64,000 nucleotides of DNA, taken from the NCBI GenBank assembly GCA_004212735.1, contig SHBD01000004.1, positions 62,001 to 126,000 on the forward strand, given 5' to 3'. Made by a program: the position numbers and the translations under genes. Shown piece by piece: positions 46,636 to 58,338 of this stretch. Position 1 is the stretch's first letter. Every line of letters starts with the position of its first letter. The notes under the pieces are model-generated. The model was not told where the DNA came from. It saw nothing but the letters and a program-made list of their open reading frames with translations, and made no database searches. The stretch is from SAR116 cluster bacterium. GTDB lineage: Bacteria; Pseudomonadota; Alphaproteobacteria; Puniceispirillales; Puniceispirillaceae.

Positions 46636-47520
46636 CTAACCACGAAAGTCGGCAATAGCTTTTGTCACGGCCTCTCCAAGTCCAGCAGGCGAAGCGGCCA
46701 TCACAAAACCTGATACCTCCATCGCCGCAATCTTGTCCACCGCAGCACCGCTACCGCCACTGACAATGGCGCCGGCATGCCCCATTCGCCGTCCCGGCGG
46801 AGCGGTTCTGCCAGCAATGAAACCGGCAATTGGTTTTTTTGCCGCCTTGCTGGCGTAAAAAGCGGCCGCCTCTTCCTCGGCCGAGCCGCCAATTTCACCA
46901 ATCATCACGATTGCCTCAGTCTGCTCATCCGCAAGGAACATTTCCAGGCAATCAATAAAATTGGTTCCATTCACCGGGTCACCACCAATGCCAATGCAGG
47001 TTGACTGACCGAGTCCCACCGCTGTTGTCTGGGCAACCGCCTCATAGGTCAGGGTACCCGACCGTGACACAATGCCGACCTTGCCAGGCTGATGAATATG
47101 ACCAGGCATGATGCCGATCTTACATTCACCCGGGGTGATGATTCCCGGGCAGTTGGGTCCGATCAGGCGACTTTTGCTGGCATCAAGCGCGCGCTTTACC
47201 CGTACCATGTCCAACACCGGAATGCCTTCAGTGATACAGATGATCAGTGGTATTTCAGCATCTATCGCTTCAAGGATAGAATCAGCGGCAAATGGCGGCG
47301 GCACATAAATGACCGACGCATTCGCCCCGGTCTGCGCCATGGCTTCGGCAACCGAATTGAAAACCGGCAGATTGAGGTGGGTTTGTCCACCTTTGCCCGG
47401 CGTCACCCCACCAACCATAGTGGTGCCATAGGCAATTGCCTGTTCGGAATGAAAGCTGCCTTGTGAGCCTGTGAGACCCTGACAAATGACCCGGGTCTGG
47501 TTGTTAACGAGAACGGACAT
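46636..47520 (-). CDS. sucD: Succinyl-CoA ligase, alpha subunit
   Basis: A 294-residue subunit with a CoA-binding Rossmann domain ([36 protein letters not shown]) and the phospho-histidine in [14 protein letters not shown]. It makes ATP or GTP from succinyl-CoA, as a heterotetramer with SucC. The ATG at 47520 matches the family start; the open frame continues to 47739, overlapping sucC, and is spurious. The gap to sucC is 13 bp. Confidence 0.97.
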   Translation of the reverse strand: MSVLVNNQTRVICQGLTGSQGSFHSEQAIAYGTTMVGGVTPGKGGQTHLNLPVFNSVAEAMAQTGANASVIYVPPPFAADSILEAIDAEIPLIICITEGIPVLDMVRVKRALDASKSRLIGPNCPGIITPGECKIGIMPGHIHQPGKVGIVSRSGTLTYEAVAQTTAVGLGQSTCIGIGGDPVNGTNFIDCLEMFLADEQTEAIVMIGEIGGSAEEEAAAFYASKAAKKPIAGFIAGRTAPPGRRMGHAGAIVSGGSGAAVDKIAAMEVSGFVMAASPAGLGEAVTKAIADFRG

Positions 47521-47533
47521 GGTTTTTCCCCGG

Positions 47534-48694
47534 TTACTTGATGGCCGCGACAATTTTTGTCGCAGCATCGGCAAGATTGTCAGCTGGAATGATCGAAAGC
47601 CCTGACTCAGCCATGATCTTTTTGCCTTCCTCGACATTTGTTCCCTCAAGCCGGACGACAAGGGGCTTGTCCAGGCCAAGACTCCGCGCTGCCGAAACAA
47701 CACCCTCGGCAATGATGTCACACCGCATGATTCCACCAAAGATGTTGACCAGAATGCCCTTCACATTGTCATCCGAGAGAATGATCTTGAAAGCCTCGGT
47801 CACGCGTTCGGTGGTGGCACTGCCGCCCACATCAAGGAAATTTGCCGGTGAGGCACCATTCAACTCAATGATATCCATCGTCGCCATGGCCAGACCAGCG
47901 CCATTGACCATGCAGCCGATCTCACCATTCAGCTTGATGTAATTGAGATCAAATTCGCTGGCACGCACCTCAGCGGGATCTTCCTCGCTGAGGTCACGCA
48001 GCTCCATCACATTGGGATGGCGGTACAGCGCATTGTCATCAAAGCTCATTTTCGCGTCCAGTGCCAGCAGATCGCCAGCTCCGGTCACCACGAGAGGATT
48101 GATTTCAACGAGCGAGGCATCAAGCGCCGTGAATGCCGTGAAAATTGAGTGCAGAAAAGATGGCAGTTGCTTGGCGGTGCCGCCAGACAGACCAAGAATG
48201 CCGGCAAGCCGTCGCATATGATACGGTTGCAGGCCAGTGGCAGGATCAATCGCCAACGAAAGAATTTTCTCTGGCTGACTGGCCGCCACTTCCTCGATAT
48301 CCATTCCGCCCTCACTCGAAGCGATGATCGTGACGCGGCTGGTGCCACGATCAACAAGCATCGAGAGATAAAGCTCATCCGCAATATCACAGCCATCTTC
48401 GACATAGAGGCGACGAACCTCACGCCCTTCTGGGCCAGTCTGATGCGTGACCAAAGTTCTGCCAAGAATCTCACCCGCTACGTCAGTTATCTCATCAAGG
48501 GATTTGACAACTTTCACGCCGCCAGCCTTACCCCGGCCACCGGCATGGATCTGCGCTTTTACAACATAGACCGGACCGCCCAGTTCCTTCGCCGCCGACA
48601 CCGCCTCGTCAACCGAGAAAGCGACCTGTCCGCGCGGAACCGGCACGCCATATTCAGCAAGCAGGGCCTTTGCCTGATGCTCATGAATATTCAT
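47534..48694 (-). CDS. sucC: Succinyl-CoA ligase, beta subunit
   Basis: A 386-residue ATP-grasp subunit. It starts [22 protein letters not shown], then has [60 protein letters not shown] and the C-terminal [27 protein letters not shown] 9 nt before the ATG supports the start at 48694. A terminator separates it from mdh upstream. Confidence 0.97.
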   Translation of the reverse strand: MNIHEHQAKALLAEYGVPVPRGQVAFSVDEAVSAAKELGGPVYVVKAQIHAGGRGKAGGVKVVKSLDEITDVAGEILGRTLVTHQTGPEGREVRRLYVEDGCDIADELYLSMLVDRGTSRVTIIASSEGGMDIEEVAASQPEKILSLAIDPATGLQPYHMRRLAGILGLSGGTAKQLPSFLHSIFTAFTALDASLVEINPLVVTGAGDLLALDAKMSFDDNALYRHPNVMELRDLSEEDPAEVRASEFDLNYIKLNGEIGCMVNGAGLAMATMDIIELNGASPANFLDVGGSATTERVTEAFKIILSDDNVKGILVNIFGGIMRCDIIAEGVVSAARSLGLDKPLVVRLEGTNVEEGKKIMAESGLSIIPADNLADAATKIVAAIK

Positions 48695-48719
48695 TGAAAC
48701 ACATCCCCCAAAAGAAAAG

Positions 48720-48737
48720 GCGGGCATCAGCCCGCCA
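48720..48737 (-). terminator. Terminator after mdh
   Basis: On the minus strand GGCGGGC, a 4-nt loop and GCCCGCC are followed by TTTTCTTTT. The strong 7-bp GC stem with T-rich tail sits 5 bp after the mdh stop and 26 bp before the sucC start, so sucC expression needs readthrough or its own promoter. Confidence 0.75.
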
Positions 48738-48741
48738 TCCG

Positions 48742-49770
<1,029 letters not shown>

Positions 49771-49830
49771 TTACAAAATTAAACCCGATGACACAAGAGC
49801 CAAGCCGTGAAAAGCGGGGAAACCATATTT

Positions 49831-50937
49831 TTATATGTCGGTTTGAAACAATTTTCCGCGGCAGGTCATTTCACTCAACCGAGACATCGTGCGGGAAAAC
49901 TCGAATGCAAAATGATGCCCCTCATAGAGCGCGTCGATATCCGTCGCGGCGGAGGCGATGAGAAAGCGCGACCGGTCATAGAGCGCGTCGACAAGCCACA
50001 TAAAACGCCGCGCAGACGCTTCGTTCTGATCACCAAACCTGGGAACCCCGCGCATTACGATACCGGCATATTTTCCCGCAACCGCCAGATAGTCGCGTGC
50101 AGCCAACGGCGCTTCGCACAATTCAGCGAAGGTGACCAGCGCAACATCCCCCGCACTGCACTCAATCACAACATCGCGGCCAGCCACACGCAAAGTGGAG
50201 GGGGTGGCCTCGCTCGCTCCCCGCAGCGCGTCAAATACCTGTTCCAACGCCACCGCGGCGCGACTGTCATCGGGAGTGTACCAAGCCTGCATGTCCGCCA
50301 GTACCGAACCACGCCAGTCTGGCCCTTCTGCAATTTCAACCAATTCGCAGCGTTGTTTCAGCAGAGCGATGAATGGCAGGAACCGGTCCCTGTGCAACCC
50401 ATCCTTATAGAGATCGTCCGCATGCCTGTTGGAGGTAGCAACCAATGTGACACCCTCATCAAAGATCGCCGTGAACAGGCGCGCGAGAATCATCGCATCA
50501 GCGATGTCACGCACCTCCATCTCGTCAAAACACAGCACCTGCCCTCTGCCAGCCAACTGCTTGGCGGCCTGTGCAATTGGGTTGGCCGTGCCAGCTTCCC
50601 GCGCTGCATGGATCAAATCCTGCGCCAACACCATGAAATCGTGAAAATGCAGACGCCAGCCGATCGGAACGCCATTGCCGTGGGGCAGGGAAGCAAAGAA
50701 CATGTCCATCAACATCGTCTTGCCGCGGCCAACACCTCCATAGATATAAAGACCAGTCATAGGTTCCGTTCGGCGGATGAAATTCCTCAGCCAGCCATGC
50801 GACTGTTGGTCGATGATTGCGGCGCGCAATTGGTCCAGCTGACATGCGGTGGTGTACTGCCCTGCATCTTCCTGCAAATCACCGGCCGCAACGCGTTGTG
50901 CCAATGCCTTGCTCGGGATCAGGGATTGTTCAGCCAT
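49831..50937 (-). CDS. zapE: Cell-division ATPase ZapE (AFG1 family)
   Basis: A 368-residue AAA-like ATPase. Walker A is GGVGRGKTMLMDMFF, Walker B VLCFDEMEVRDIADAM, and TLVATSNRHADDLYKDGL and FLPFIALLKQRCELVEI follow. E. coli ZapE binds FtsZ under low oxygen or heat; the mitochondrial relative AFG1/LACE1 takes part in protein quality control. The start at 50937 (MAEQSLIPSKALAQRVAAGD) fits the family. It lies between sdhB and mdh, a common alphaproteobacterial placement. Confidence 0.92.
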   Translation of the reverse strand: MAEQSLIPSKALAQRVAAGDLQEDAGQYTTACQLDQLRAAIIDQQSHGWLRNFIRRTEPMTGLYIYGGVGRGKTMLMDMFFASLPHGNGVPIGWRLHFHDFMVLAQDLIHAAREAGTANPIAQAAKQLAGRGQVLCFDEMEVRDIADAMILARLFTAIFDEGVTLVATSNRHADDLYKDGLHRDRFLPFIALLKQRCELVEIAEGPDWRGSVLADMQAWYTPDDSRAAVALEQVFDALRGASEATPSTLRVAGRDVVIECSAGDVALVTFAELCEAPLAARDYLAVAGKYAGIVMRGVPRFGDQNEASARRFMWLVDALYDRSRFLIASAATDIDALYEGHHFAFEFSRTMSRLSEMTCRGKLFQTDI

Positions 50938-51050
50938 TCGCTCATCTCTGTCTTTTGGCAGGCGCAACGTATCAAATCAGCAAATCCGCGACCAGTCAAA
51001 GCCCCTGTGCCGACATCGACGTGCCGCTTCCGGCCGACATTGTGCAGGGT

Positions 51051-51827
51051 TTAGCGCTTCGCCAGATCTGACTTGATGCTGGCAATGGCCTTGCCGGGGT
51101 TCAGGCCCTTTGGACATGTTTTTGCGCAATTCATGATGGTGTGACAGCGATAGAGGGCAAAACTATCATCAAGCGCATCGAGACGTTCGCTGGTGTGATC
51201 ATCACGACTGTCAGCAACCCAGCGATAGGCCTGCAGCAATACCGCCGGCCCCAAATATTCATCGCTGTTCCACCAATAGCTCGGGCAGGCGGTTGAACAG
51301 CTGAAACACAGCACGCATTCCCAAAGCCCATCAAGCTTTTCGCGTTCTTCAGGCGATTGGCGCCGTTCCTGTCCCTCCGGCGCAGGCTTGTCAGTTTTCA
51401 ACCACGGTTCGATTGAAGTCAGTTGCCGATAGGCGTTGCTGAGATCCGGCACGAGATCCTTGACCACAGGCATATGGGGCAAAGGGAAAATCTTCACATC
51501 ACCCTTCACCTCAGCAATGCTTTTCAGACAGGCCAGCGTGTTCGTGCCATCAATGTTCATCGAACATGATCCGCAGATTCCCTCACGGCATGACCGGCGA
51601 AATGTCAGACTACTGTCCTGTTCGCTCTTGATCTTGATCAGCGCATCCAGAACCATCGGGCCGCAATCATCAAGATCAATGTCGAAACTGTCGATCCGCG
51701 GATTGGCATCGTCATCGGGCGACCAGCGATAGATCTGGAATGTTCTCACATCCTGTGCGTTGGCTGGCGCCGAATGCGACTCGCCCTTGGTCATTTTGGA
51801 ATTTGCAGGAAGTGCGAATTCAGCCAT
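51051..51827 (-). CDS. sdhB: Succinate dehydrogenase iron-sulfur subunit
   Basis: A 258-residue subunit with three iron-sulfur clusters. The 2Fe-2S ligands are in [15 protein letters not shown], the 4Fe-4S ligands in [15 protein letters not shown], and the 3Fe-4S ligands in [18 protein letters not shown]. It passes electrons from SdhA flavin to ubiquinone. Last gene of sdhCDAB; separated from sdhA by 20 bp. Confidence 0.98.
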   Translation of the reverse strand: MAEFALPANSKMTKGESHSAPANAQDVRTFQIYRWSPDDDANPRIDSFDIDLDDCGPMVLDALIKIKSEQDSSLTFRRSCREGICGSCSMNIDGTNTLACLKSIAEVKGDVKIFPLPHMPVVKDLVPDLSNAYRQLTSIEPWLKTDKPAPEGQERRQSPEEREKLDGLWECVLCFSCSTACPSYWWNSDEYLGPAVLLQAYRWVADSRDDHTSERLDALDDSFALYRCHTIMNCAKTCPKGLNPGKAIASIKSDLAKR

Positions 51828-51847
51828 TGATGCCTCGCCAACTACCC

Positions 51848-53638
51848 CTAGTAAACACGCGGTGCCGGTGGAATTGGCGCCACATCGTTACTCAGGGTAT
51901 TCATGATTACATTGCGGTATGAAAGTTCAGACTTATTATCCTCATCCAGACGCATGACGGTGTGTTTCATCCATTTGTCGTCGTCACGTTCAGGCCAGTT
52001 CTCATGGGCATGGGCGCCGCGTGATTCCTGGCGCTGCTCCGCCGAACGGATTGTCACCAATGCCTGACCAACAAGATTCTCCAGTTCCAGCGCCTCAACC
52101 AGATCTGTGTTCCAGATCAGGGATTTGTCCTTGACCCCAATATGCGCCATCTTGCCAGCCACATTATCCATGTTCTGCACACCGTCAGACAGGCTATCAG
52201 TGGATCTGAAAACAGCGGCGTGACGTTGCATCACATGCTGCATTTCAAGCCGGATCGAAGCAGTGCTCTCGCTGCCGCTGGCATTGCGCATTCGATTGAA
52301 ACGTTCGAGGGCCTTTTCGGTGGCGGCCTGTGGTGCGGTTCGCGTGGCAGCACCGGGGGTCACTGTCTCGACCGCCCTGTGCGCTGCAGCTCTGCCAAAC
52401 ACCACGATATCAAGCAGTGAGTTGGTTCCCAACCGGTTGGCGCCATGCACCGAGACACAAGCGGCCTCACCAATCGCCATCAGTCCCGGGACCACTGCAT
52501 TTTCATCATTGCCGTTTGGTGAGATCACTTCACCATGATAATTTGTCGGGATTCCACCCATGTTGTAATGCACCGTCGGCAATACCGGGATCGGTTCGCG
52601 GGTCACGTCAACACCGCAGAAAATGCGCGCCGTTTCGGTAATTCCCGGTAGCCTCTGATGCAGCGTATCAGCGTCGATATGTTCCAGATGCAGCATGATG
52701 TGGTCTTTGTTCGGCCCCACGCCCCTACCTTCATTGATTTCGATTGTCATTGCCCGGCTGACGACATCACGACTGGCGAGATCCTTGGCGGTTGGGGCAA
52801 AACGCTCCATGAACCGCTCACCCTCGGAGTTTGTCAGATAACCACCCTCACCACGCGCGCCTTCGGTAATCAGCACACCCGCGCCATAAACGCCGGTGGG
52901 GTGAAACTGGACAAACTCCATATCCTGCAATGGCAGCCCCGCACGCAGGGCCATCGCGTTACCATCTCCGGTACAGGTGTGCGCCGAGGTGCATGAAAAA
53001 TAGACCCGGCCATAACCACCGGTCGCCAGAACCGTTTCTTGGCCCCAGAAGCGATGCAATGTGCCATCTTCCATGCAGAGCGCGATGATACCGGCACATT
53101 CGCCCTCATCATTCATCAACAGATCAAGGGCAAAATACTCGATATGGAAATGCGCCTGATGTTTCAGACATTGTTGATAGAGTGTATGCAGAATGGCATG
53201 CCCCGTCCGATCGGCCGCAGCGCAGGCGCGGCGGGCCATGGACTTGCCATAATCAAGAGTATGGCCACCGAAAGGCCGCTGATAAATCTTACCCTCATCG
53301 GTACGCGAGAACGGCACGCCGTAATTCTCCAGCTCGATCACCGAAGGAATTGCGTTCCGGCACATATATTCGATGGCATCTTGATCACCGAGCCAGTCCG
53401 ACCCCTTGACCGTGTCATACATATGATACTGCCAATTGTCGCCCTCGCCCATATTATTGAGCGCGGCGCCTATGCCGCCCTGTGCGGCTACCGTGTGCGA
53501 GCGGGTTGGGAATACCTTGGTGATACAAGCTGTTTTTAGCCCGGACGCAGCCATGCCAAGCGTCGCGCGCAAACCAGCGCCACCGGCACCAACAACCACA
53601 ACGTCATAATGATGATCAGTAATTTCGTATGAGGACAT
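51848..53638 (-). CDS. sdhA: Succinate dehydrogenase flavoprotein subunit
   Basis: A 596-residue subunit with covalently bound FAD. FAD fold [23 protein letters not shown], the flavinylation-histidine region [17 protein letters not shown], and catalytic residues in the [23 protein letters not shown] and [11 protein letters not shown] blocks are present, as is the C-terminal [20 protein letters not shown]. It oxidises succinate to fumarate. sdhB follows at 20 bp. Confidence 0.98.
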   Translation of the reverse strand: MSSYEITDHHYDVVVVGAGGAGLRATLGMAASGLKTACITKVFPTRSHTVAAQGGIGAALNNMGEGDNWQYHMYDTVKGSDWLGDQDAIEYMCRNAIPSVIELENYGVPFSRTDEGKIYQRPFGGHTLDYGKSMARRACAAADRTGHAILHTLYQQCLKHQAHFHIEYFALDLLMNDEGECAGIIALCMEDGTLHRFWGQETVLATGGYGRVYFSCTSAHTCTGDGNAMALRAGLPLQDMEFVQFHPTGVYGAGVLITEGARGEGGYLTNSEGERFMERFAPTAKDLASRDVVSRAMTIEINEGRGVGPNKDHIMLHLEHIDADTLHQRLPGITETARIFCGVDVTREPIPVLPTVHYNMGGIPTNYHGEVISPNGNDENAVVPGLMAIGEAACVSVHGANRLGTNSLLDIVVFGRAAAHRAVETVTPGAATRTAPQAATEKALERFNRMRNASGSESTASIRLEMQHVMQRHAAVFRSTDSLSDGVQNMDNVAGKMAHIGVKDKSLIWNTDLVEALELENLVGQALVTIRSAEQRQESRGAHAHENWPERDDDKWMKHTVMRLDEDNKSELSYRNVIMNTLSNDVAPIPPAPRVY

Positions 53639-53655
53639 TAGCTCCGCTTTCTATC

Positions 53656-54021
53656 TCAAAAAGCCGTTACGACAAGAGACCACAGGCTGGCCACACCGAC
53701 AATTAAGAGCGCCGCCTTTGCTGTATAGATAAGGGGCCGGCGGCCCTTATTCAAAGGAACATAATCCTCAATGACCACTTCCAGCCCCAACGAGGCGTGA
53801 AAAAGACCGATGACAACTAGGCAGACAAGGCCCAGCATATTGATCGGCGCAGTCACAAATGCCACAGCCTGCGCATGATCAAGCGTACCAAGCCGTGAGA
53901 CAACAAAAACGAAATACGCCATCGCCACAAACAGGGCGAGAGCGCTGATCCGTTGCCAGCGCCAGTGCCGGACTCCCGAAATGCGCGGCCGGTGGTCTAT
54001 TCCTGCGGGGAAATCAGCCAT
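53656..54021 (-). CDS. sdhD: Succinate dehydrogenase membrane anchor subunit
   Basis: A 121-residue membrane protein with three predicted helices (about 28-47, 61-81, 96-120). It has HWRWQRISALALFVAMAYFVF, and FHASLGLEVVIEDYV holds the heme-b histidine and the quinone-site tyrosine region. It forms the ubiquinone site with SdhC. Placed between sdhC (16 bp upstream) and sdhA (17 bp downstream). Confidence 0.93.
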   Translation of the reverse strand: MADFPAGIDHRPRISGVRHWRWQRISALALFVAMAYFVFVVSRLGTLDHAQAVAFVTAPINMLGLVCLVVIGLFHASLGLEVVIEDYVPLNKGRRPLIYTAKAALLIVGVASLWSLVVTAF

Positions 54022-54037
54022 TGATAATCACCTCCAC

Positions 54038-54415
54038 CTAAAACCAGACCGAAAGCCATAGCAACGCCGTGAGACCACATGTCGCGCCAAGCACAACATA
54101 GCCACTGCGATAGACGTCCGGAATGGTCAGGCCGAAACCGAGATCCCAACTAAGATGCCTAATGCCGTTGCACGCATGATAGAATAGCGCGACCGAATAT
54201 CCGAATAGGACAAATTGACCCAATGGGTGGCCGACAATCGCCGCCATGATGGCAAAGGTTTCGGGACCACTGGCCACCGCAATAAGCCACAAAGCAAGAA
54301 CAAGTGTTCCTGTCGTCAAAACGACTCCGCTCGCCCGGTGCGTGATCGACAGGATAGACGTCAGCTGCGGACGATAAACCTGCAAATGCGGTGACATTGG
54401 TCGTGCCTTCGCCAT
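54038..54415 (-). CDS. sdhC: Succinate dehydrogenase cytochrome b556 subunit
   Basis: A 125-residue membrane subunit with the signature SPHLQVYRPQLTSILSITHRASGVVL and the heme-ligand region FYHACNGIRHLSWDLG. Three membrane helices are visible. GAGG 6 nt before the ATG at 54415 fixes the start; the open frame begins at 54427. First gene of the operon, with a candidate promoter at 54457-54485. Confidence 0.94.
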   Translation of the reverse strand: MAKARPMSPHLQVYRPQLTSILSITHRASGVVLTTGTLVLALWLIAVASGPETFAIMAAIVGHPLGQFVLFGYSVALFYHACNGIRHLSWDLGFGLTIPDVYRSGYVVLGATCGLTALLWLSVWF

Positions 54416-54456
54416 GACATACCTCATCGGACTAATTAGTGTGAAATTGAGCTGTG

Positions 54457-54485
54457 TTTATGATTTAACAGCCAGCGATAGTCAA
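54457..54485 (-). promoter_or_regulatory. Candidate promoter of sdhCDAB
   Basis: On the minus strand TTGACT (54485-54480) is separated by 17 bp from CATAAA (54462-54457), about 40 bp upstream of the sdhC start. The -35 hexamer matches 5 of 6 and the -10 hexamer 4 of 6 consensus bases. Confidence 0.4.
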
Positions 54486-54572
54486 TGCGAAACGCCCCAG
54501 TCCGCAATCTGCCAGACTGAATTCTGTCATTTCAAATTGCCTTTTCATCATTTTGGCGGCACAACGCTTGCC

Positions 54573-55421
54573 ATGAAACAAATTTTGTCCATCCAGTCAT
54601 CAGTTACACTTGGTTTTGTGGGAAACAGCGTGGCAGCACCCGTGTTGACCGCAATGGGGCATCATCCCCTTGCTGTGGACACCATAGCACTCGCCGCCCA
54701 TCCCGGATATGGCACCCGCAGCGGTGGTGTTCTCGCAACTGAAGATTTCACCAAAATTCTGCAGGCGCTGGCGCATTTTAATGCTCTTAGCGGGGTTGAT
54801 TTCGTGATCACCGGCTATCTGGGTACAGCAGGTCAGGCGGCACCTATCAAAGATACACTTAACGCCTGGCGGCGACAGGTCGACAACGGCATCTATGTTC
54901 TTGATCCGGTTCTGGGCGATGCTGACAGCCTGTATGTAAAACCGCAGATAGCTGCCACCTTGCAAGCAGAGCTGCTGCCTCTGGCCGACATCATAACACC
55001 CAACCGATTTGAGCTCGGCTTTCTAGCTGACTGCGAGATCGCCGATCTTGATGCCGCCATCGATGCTGGGCAGAAACTTCTTACCACTCACCCAAAGCTG
55101 GGTGCTGTAATCGCCACCGGCATCAGCCGCGAGGCAGACATGGCCGGTGGTATTGGTGATCTGCTGATCGCCGAAAATGATGCGCCCTTGTGGCTGCCAG
55201 CCTCAGATGATGGGCCTATTTCGCCAAAGAATATCCCGGGCGGCGGTGATCTTCTGACCGCTATCATGACTGGCAATCTTGCTAATGGTATGGATCTGGT
55301 GGAGGCCGCTGGCAATGCCAGTCAGATGGCGCACCGCATCATCGCCAATAGCACAGGCACACGCGATCTTGCACTGATGGAACAATTGCACCTGCTTGAT
55401 CAGAAGAGCCCAGCCAGTTAA
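54573..55421 (+). CDS. pdxY: Pyridoxal kinase-like protein (PdxY/ribokinase family)
   Basis: A 282-residue kinase of the ribokinase superfamily. ILSIQSSVTLGFVGNSVAAPVL, then ALAAHPGYGTRSGG and FVITGYLGTAGQA match the pyridoxal kinase branch; LDPVLGD and ITPNRFELGFL are superfamily blocks. The catalytic motif usually GTGD reads PGGGDLLTAI, keeping the aspartate. It would phosphorylate pyridoxal or a related vitamer to make PLP. The ATG at 54573 has no clear ribosome-binding site. It is the only + strand gene between 40.8 and 63.7 kb. Confidence 0.82.
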   Translation: MKQILSIQSSVTLGFVGNSVAAPVLTAMGHHPLAVDTIALAAHPGYGTRSGGVLATEDFTKILQALAHFNALSGVDFVITGYLGTAGQAAPIKDTLNAWRRQVDNGIYVLDPVLGDADSLYVKPQIAATLQAELLPLADIITPNRFELGFLADCEIADLDAAIDAGQKLLTTHPKLGAVIATGISREADMAGGIGDLLIAENDAPLWLPASDDGPISPKNIPGGGDLLTAIMTGNLANGMDLVEAAGNASQMAHRIIANSTGTRDLALMEQLHLLDQKSPAS

Positions 55422-55428
55422 CCGGCAA

Positions 55429-56463
55429 TTAGCGGCCAGAAATGCCGCGCGCGACCACCAGTTCGGCAATCTGCACAGAATTAAGGGCAGCCCCTTTGCG
55501 AAGATTGTCGGAGACACACCAGAACACCAGTCCATTATCAATTGTCGGGTCCTTGCGAATCCGGCTGATATAGACAGCATCCTCGCCGGCGGCCTCCTGC
55601 GGCGTCACATAACCCTCATTGGCCCGATGATCGACAACAATGCACCCTTCTGCATCCTGCAAGAGCTTGCGCGCCGCGTTCTCAGCCATCGGCCGATCAG
55701 TCTCAATAAATACGGCCTCGCTATGACCGATGAAAACCGGAATGCGCACACACTGCGCCACAAGCTCGATCGATGGGTCGAGAATTTTCTTTGTCTCGGC
55801 TGACATCTTCCATTCTTCCTTGGTGAAGCCATCATCAAGAAAAACATCAATATGAGGGATCGCATTGAAGGCAATCTGTTTGGTGAAAAGCTCAGGCTGC
55901 ACCGAATCATTCACGAAAACACCACGTGTCTGATTGAACAACTCATCCATCGCCGGGCGGCCTGCACCCGAAACCGCCTGATAGGTTGAAACCACCACAC
56001 GACGGACACCAAAGGCTTCATGAAGCGGCTTCAATGCCACAACAAGCTGAGCTGTGGAACAGTTTGGGTTGGCAATGATATTGCGTCCGCCATTGGCACG
56101 GGTCACGCCGGAAACCGCATCGGCGTTGACCTCGGGAACGATCAACGGCACATCCGCATCCATGCGATAGGCGGATGAATTGTCGATCACAAGGCACCCC
56201 GCCTCAGCTGCTTTTGGTGCAAACGCCTTGGAGGTGTCGCCACCAGCAGAAAACAACGCAATATCGGCTGAAGCAAAATCAAATTTATCCAGTGCCTCAA
56301 CAGTCAGCGTGACATCTTCACCATAGGACAATTCTCGCCCAGCCGATTTCGATGACGCCAGCGCGTGCACTTTGTCAGCTGGAAAATTACGTTCAGCCAG
56401 TGTTTGCAGCATTTCACGGCCAACGGCGCCCGTGGCGCCGACAACGGCTACTCTATATCCCAT
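55429..56463 (-). CDS. asd: Aspartate-semialdehyde dehydrogenase
   Basis: A 344-residue NADPH-dependent enzyme of lysine, threonine and methionine synthesis. NADP site VAVVGATGAVGREMLQTLAERNFP, active-site cysteine in NPNCSTAQLVVALKPL, and the substrate block VSTYQAVSGAGRPAMDEL are present. The histidine near IPVFIGHSEAVFIET is the catalytic base region. AGGA before the ATG at 56463 fixes the start. It follows leuB on the same strand. Confidence 0.96.
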   Translation of the reverse strand: MGYRVAVVGATGAVGREMLQTLAERNFPADKVHALASSKSAGRELSYGEDVTLTVEALDKFDFASADIALFSAGGDTSKAFAPKAAEAGCLVIDNSSAYRMDADVPLIVPEVNADAVSGVTRANGGRNIIANPNCSTAQLVVALKPLHEAFGVRRVVVSTYQAVSGAGRPAMDELFNQTRGVFVNDSVQPELFTKQIAFNAIPHIDVFLDDGFTKEEWKMSAETKKILDPSIELVAQCVRIPVFIGHSEAVFIETDRPMAENAARKLLQDAEGCIVVDHRANEGYVTPQEAAGEDAVYISRIRKDPTIDNGLVFWCVSDNLRKGAALNSVQIAELVVARGISGR

Positions 56464-56517
56464 TTCATCCTCGTTCATCGAGGTGGATGATCCACCACAT
56501 TTGATTGCCTGTCAGTC

Positions 56518-57630
56518 TTAACGTGCCAGATGATCAAGCGCATTGATCACCGCAGCGGTCATGCCAGCCGTGCCGGTCTGTTCGCAGCCGGGGGCCATGA
56601 TGTCACCAGTGCGTTTTGACGACAGAGCGTCATTTACCGCCTGATCAACCAAATCAGCCTCGGCAATCTGATCAAAACTGTAGCGCAGCATCATCGAAAA
56701 GCTCATGAATTGGGCCAACGGGTTGGCCTTGTCCTGGCCCGCAATATCAGGTGCAGAGCCATGTACCGGCTCATACATGGCCTTTGGCAGACCTGTTTCC
56801 GGGTCGGGCGTGCCAAGCGAAGCCGATGGCAACATACCGAGCGAGCCTGTCAGCATCGCCGCACAATCCGAGAGCAAATCACCAAACAGATTATCAGTCA
56901 CAATCACGTCAAACTGTTTTGGGTTCCGCACCAACTGCATCGCGCAATTGTCAGCATACATATGGTTGAGTTCGATGCCGTCACCCTCAGCGGCGTGCAG
57001 CTCCGTCATGATCTCGCGCCATAAAACACCAGAATGCATAACATTGGCCTTTTCAACCGAGGTAAGGCGGCCATTTCTCTTCCGCGCGAGATCAATACCA
57101 ACGCGACCGATCCGTTCAATCTCGGGGGTGGTGTAGGCGTTGGTGTCATAGCCCTTGCGAATGCCATCACCCAAATCGTCGATGCCACGTGGCTCGGCAA
57201 AATAAGATCCGCCACACAGCTCACGCAAAATCATGATATCAAGGCCCGAAACAACCTCCGGCTTTAATGTTGATGCCTCGACGAGAGCCGGAAAGACAAT
57301 CGCTGGGCGTAGGTTGGCAAACAGATCCATTTCCTTGCGCAGATTCAAAAGACCGCGTTCAGGCTTTAGATCAAAGGCCAGATTGTCATATTGGGGACCA
57401 CCGACAGCGCCGAACAAAACCGCGTCAGAGGCAACACAATCGGCAAGAACCTCATCGGTTAGCGGTGTGCCGTGCGCATCAAAGGACGCACCGCCAACAA
57501 GCCCCTCAGACATGCCAAAATCAAGACTTCGATATTTGGCCAGCCAGTCGATGATTTTCATATTGGCCTGCATCACCTCAGCACCGATGCCGTCGCCCGG
57601 CAACACCATGACTTTACGATTTGACGCCAT
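56518..57630 (-). CDS. leuB: 3-isopropylmalate dehydrogenase
   Basis: A 370-residue NAD-dependent enzyme oxidising 3-isopropylmalate in leucine synthesis. [50 protein letters not shown]-like [12 protein letters not shown] and [29 protein letters not shown] are family blocks; [19 protein letters not shown] lies near the end. Part of leuCDB, with leuD 84 bp upstream. Confidence 0.97.
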   Translation of the reverse strand: MASNRKVMVLPGDGIGAEVMQANMKIIDWLAKYRSLDFGMSEGLVGGASFDAHGTPLTDEVLADCVASDAVLFGAVGGPQYDNLAFDLKPERGLLNLRKEMDLFANLRPAIVFPALVEASTLKPEVVSGLDIMILRELCGGSYFAEPRGIDDLGDGIRKGYDTNAYTTPEIERIGRVGIDLARKRNGRLTSVEKANVMHSGVLWREIMTELHAAEGDGIELNHMYADNCAMQLVRNPKQFDVIVTDNLFGDLLSDCAAMLTGSLGMLPSASLGTPDPETGLPKAMYEPVHGSAPDIAGQDKANPLAQFMSFSMMLRYSFDQIAEADLVDQAVNDALSSKRTGDIMAPGCEQTGTAGMTAAVINALDHLAR

Positions 57631-57714
57631 AATATATCCCCTTTTTTACCTGGATATCACCACTACAAAAATGGCGGTGCTCACCACATGTGTGCCCTAA
57701 ACAAGCTCTTATCC

Positions 57715-58320
57715 TTACAGCCAAGGTTGGCTGGATTTTCGTGTTTCCTCAAAGCTGGCAATGTTTTCTGATTTCTCCAGCGTCAGCCCAATGTCATCCA
57801 GCCCCTCCAGCAGGCATGTCTTGCGAAAAGGATCAACCTCGAACGAGATCGTCACGCCGTTTGGACGGCGGATAGTCTGCGCAACCAGATCGACCGACAA
57901 TTCCGGGTTATCGCTGTCAAACGCATCTGCCATCAATGCGTCACGATCATCGGCTGACACAACGATTGGCAGAATGCCGTTCTTGAAACAATTGTTGAAA
58001 AAGATGTCGGCAAAGCTCGTCGAGATCACGCAGCGCACACCAAAATCCAACAACGCCCACGGTGCATGCTCACGGCTCGATCCACAGCCGAAATTATCAC
58101 CAGCAACAATGATTTCTGCTTGCCTGTACGGCTCTCTGTTCAAAACGAAATCGGCGATTTCCTTACCATCTCTTGAGTAGCGCATTTCATCAAAAAGATT
58201 CTTGCCAAGCCCCGAGCGCTTGATGGTTTTCAGAAATTGCTTGGGGATGATCATATCCGTATCGATGTTCAGAATGTTTAGCGGTGCCGCAACACCTGTC
58301 AGCTGATCAAATTTCTGCAT
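57715..58320 (-). CDS. leuD: 3-isopropylmalate dehydratase, small subunit
   Basis: A 201-residue swivel-domain subunit. Family blocks are [60 protein letters not shown] and [21 protein letters not shown]. With LeuC it isomerises 2- to 3-isopropylmalate. leuC ends 18 bp upstream. Confidence 0.97.
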   Translation of the reverse strand: MQKFDQLTGVAAPLNILNIDTDMIIPKQFLKTIKRSGLGKNLFDEMRYSRDGKEIADFVLNREPYRQAEIIVAGDNFGCGSSREHAPWALLDFGVRCVISTSFADIFFNNCFKNGILPIVVSADDRDALMADAFDSDNPELSVDLVAQTIRRPNGVTISFEVDPFRKTCLLEGLDDIGLTLEKSENIASFEETRKSSQPWL

Positions 58321-58338
58321 TGCTCAAACCCCCCTGGC

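Noticed and set aside
49807-51054. Long + strand ORF (415 codons) opposite zapE
   Set aside because: It is antisense to a well-supported zapE, its sequence is rich in Arg, His and Gln as expected of a shadow frame, and it shows no recognisable domain.
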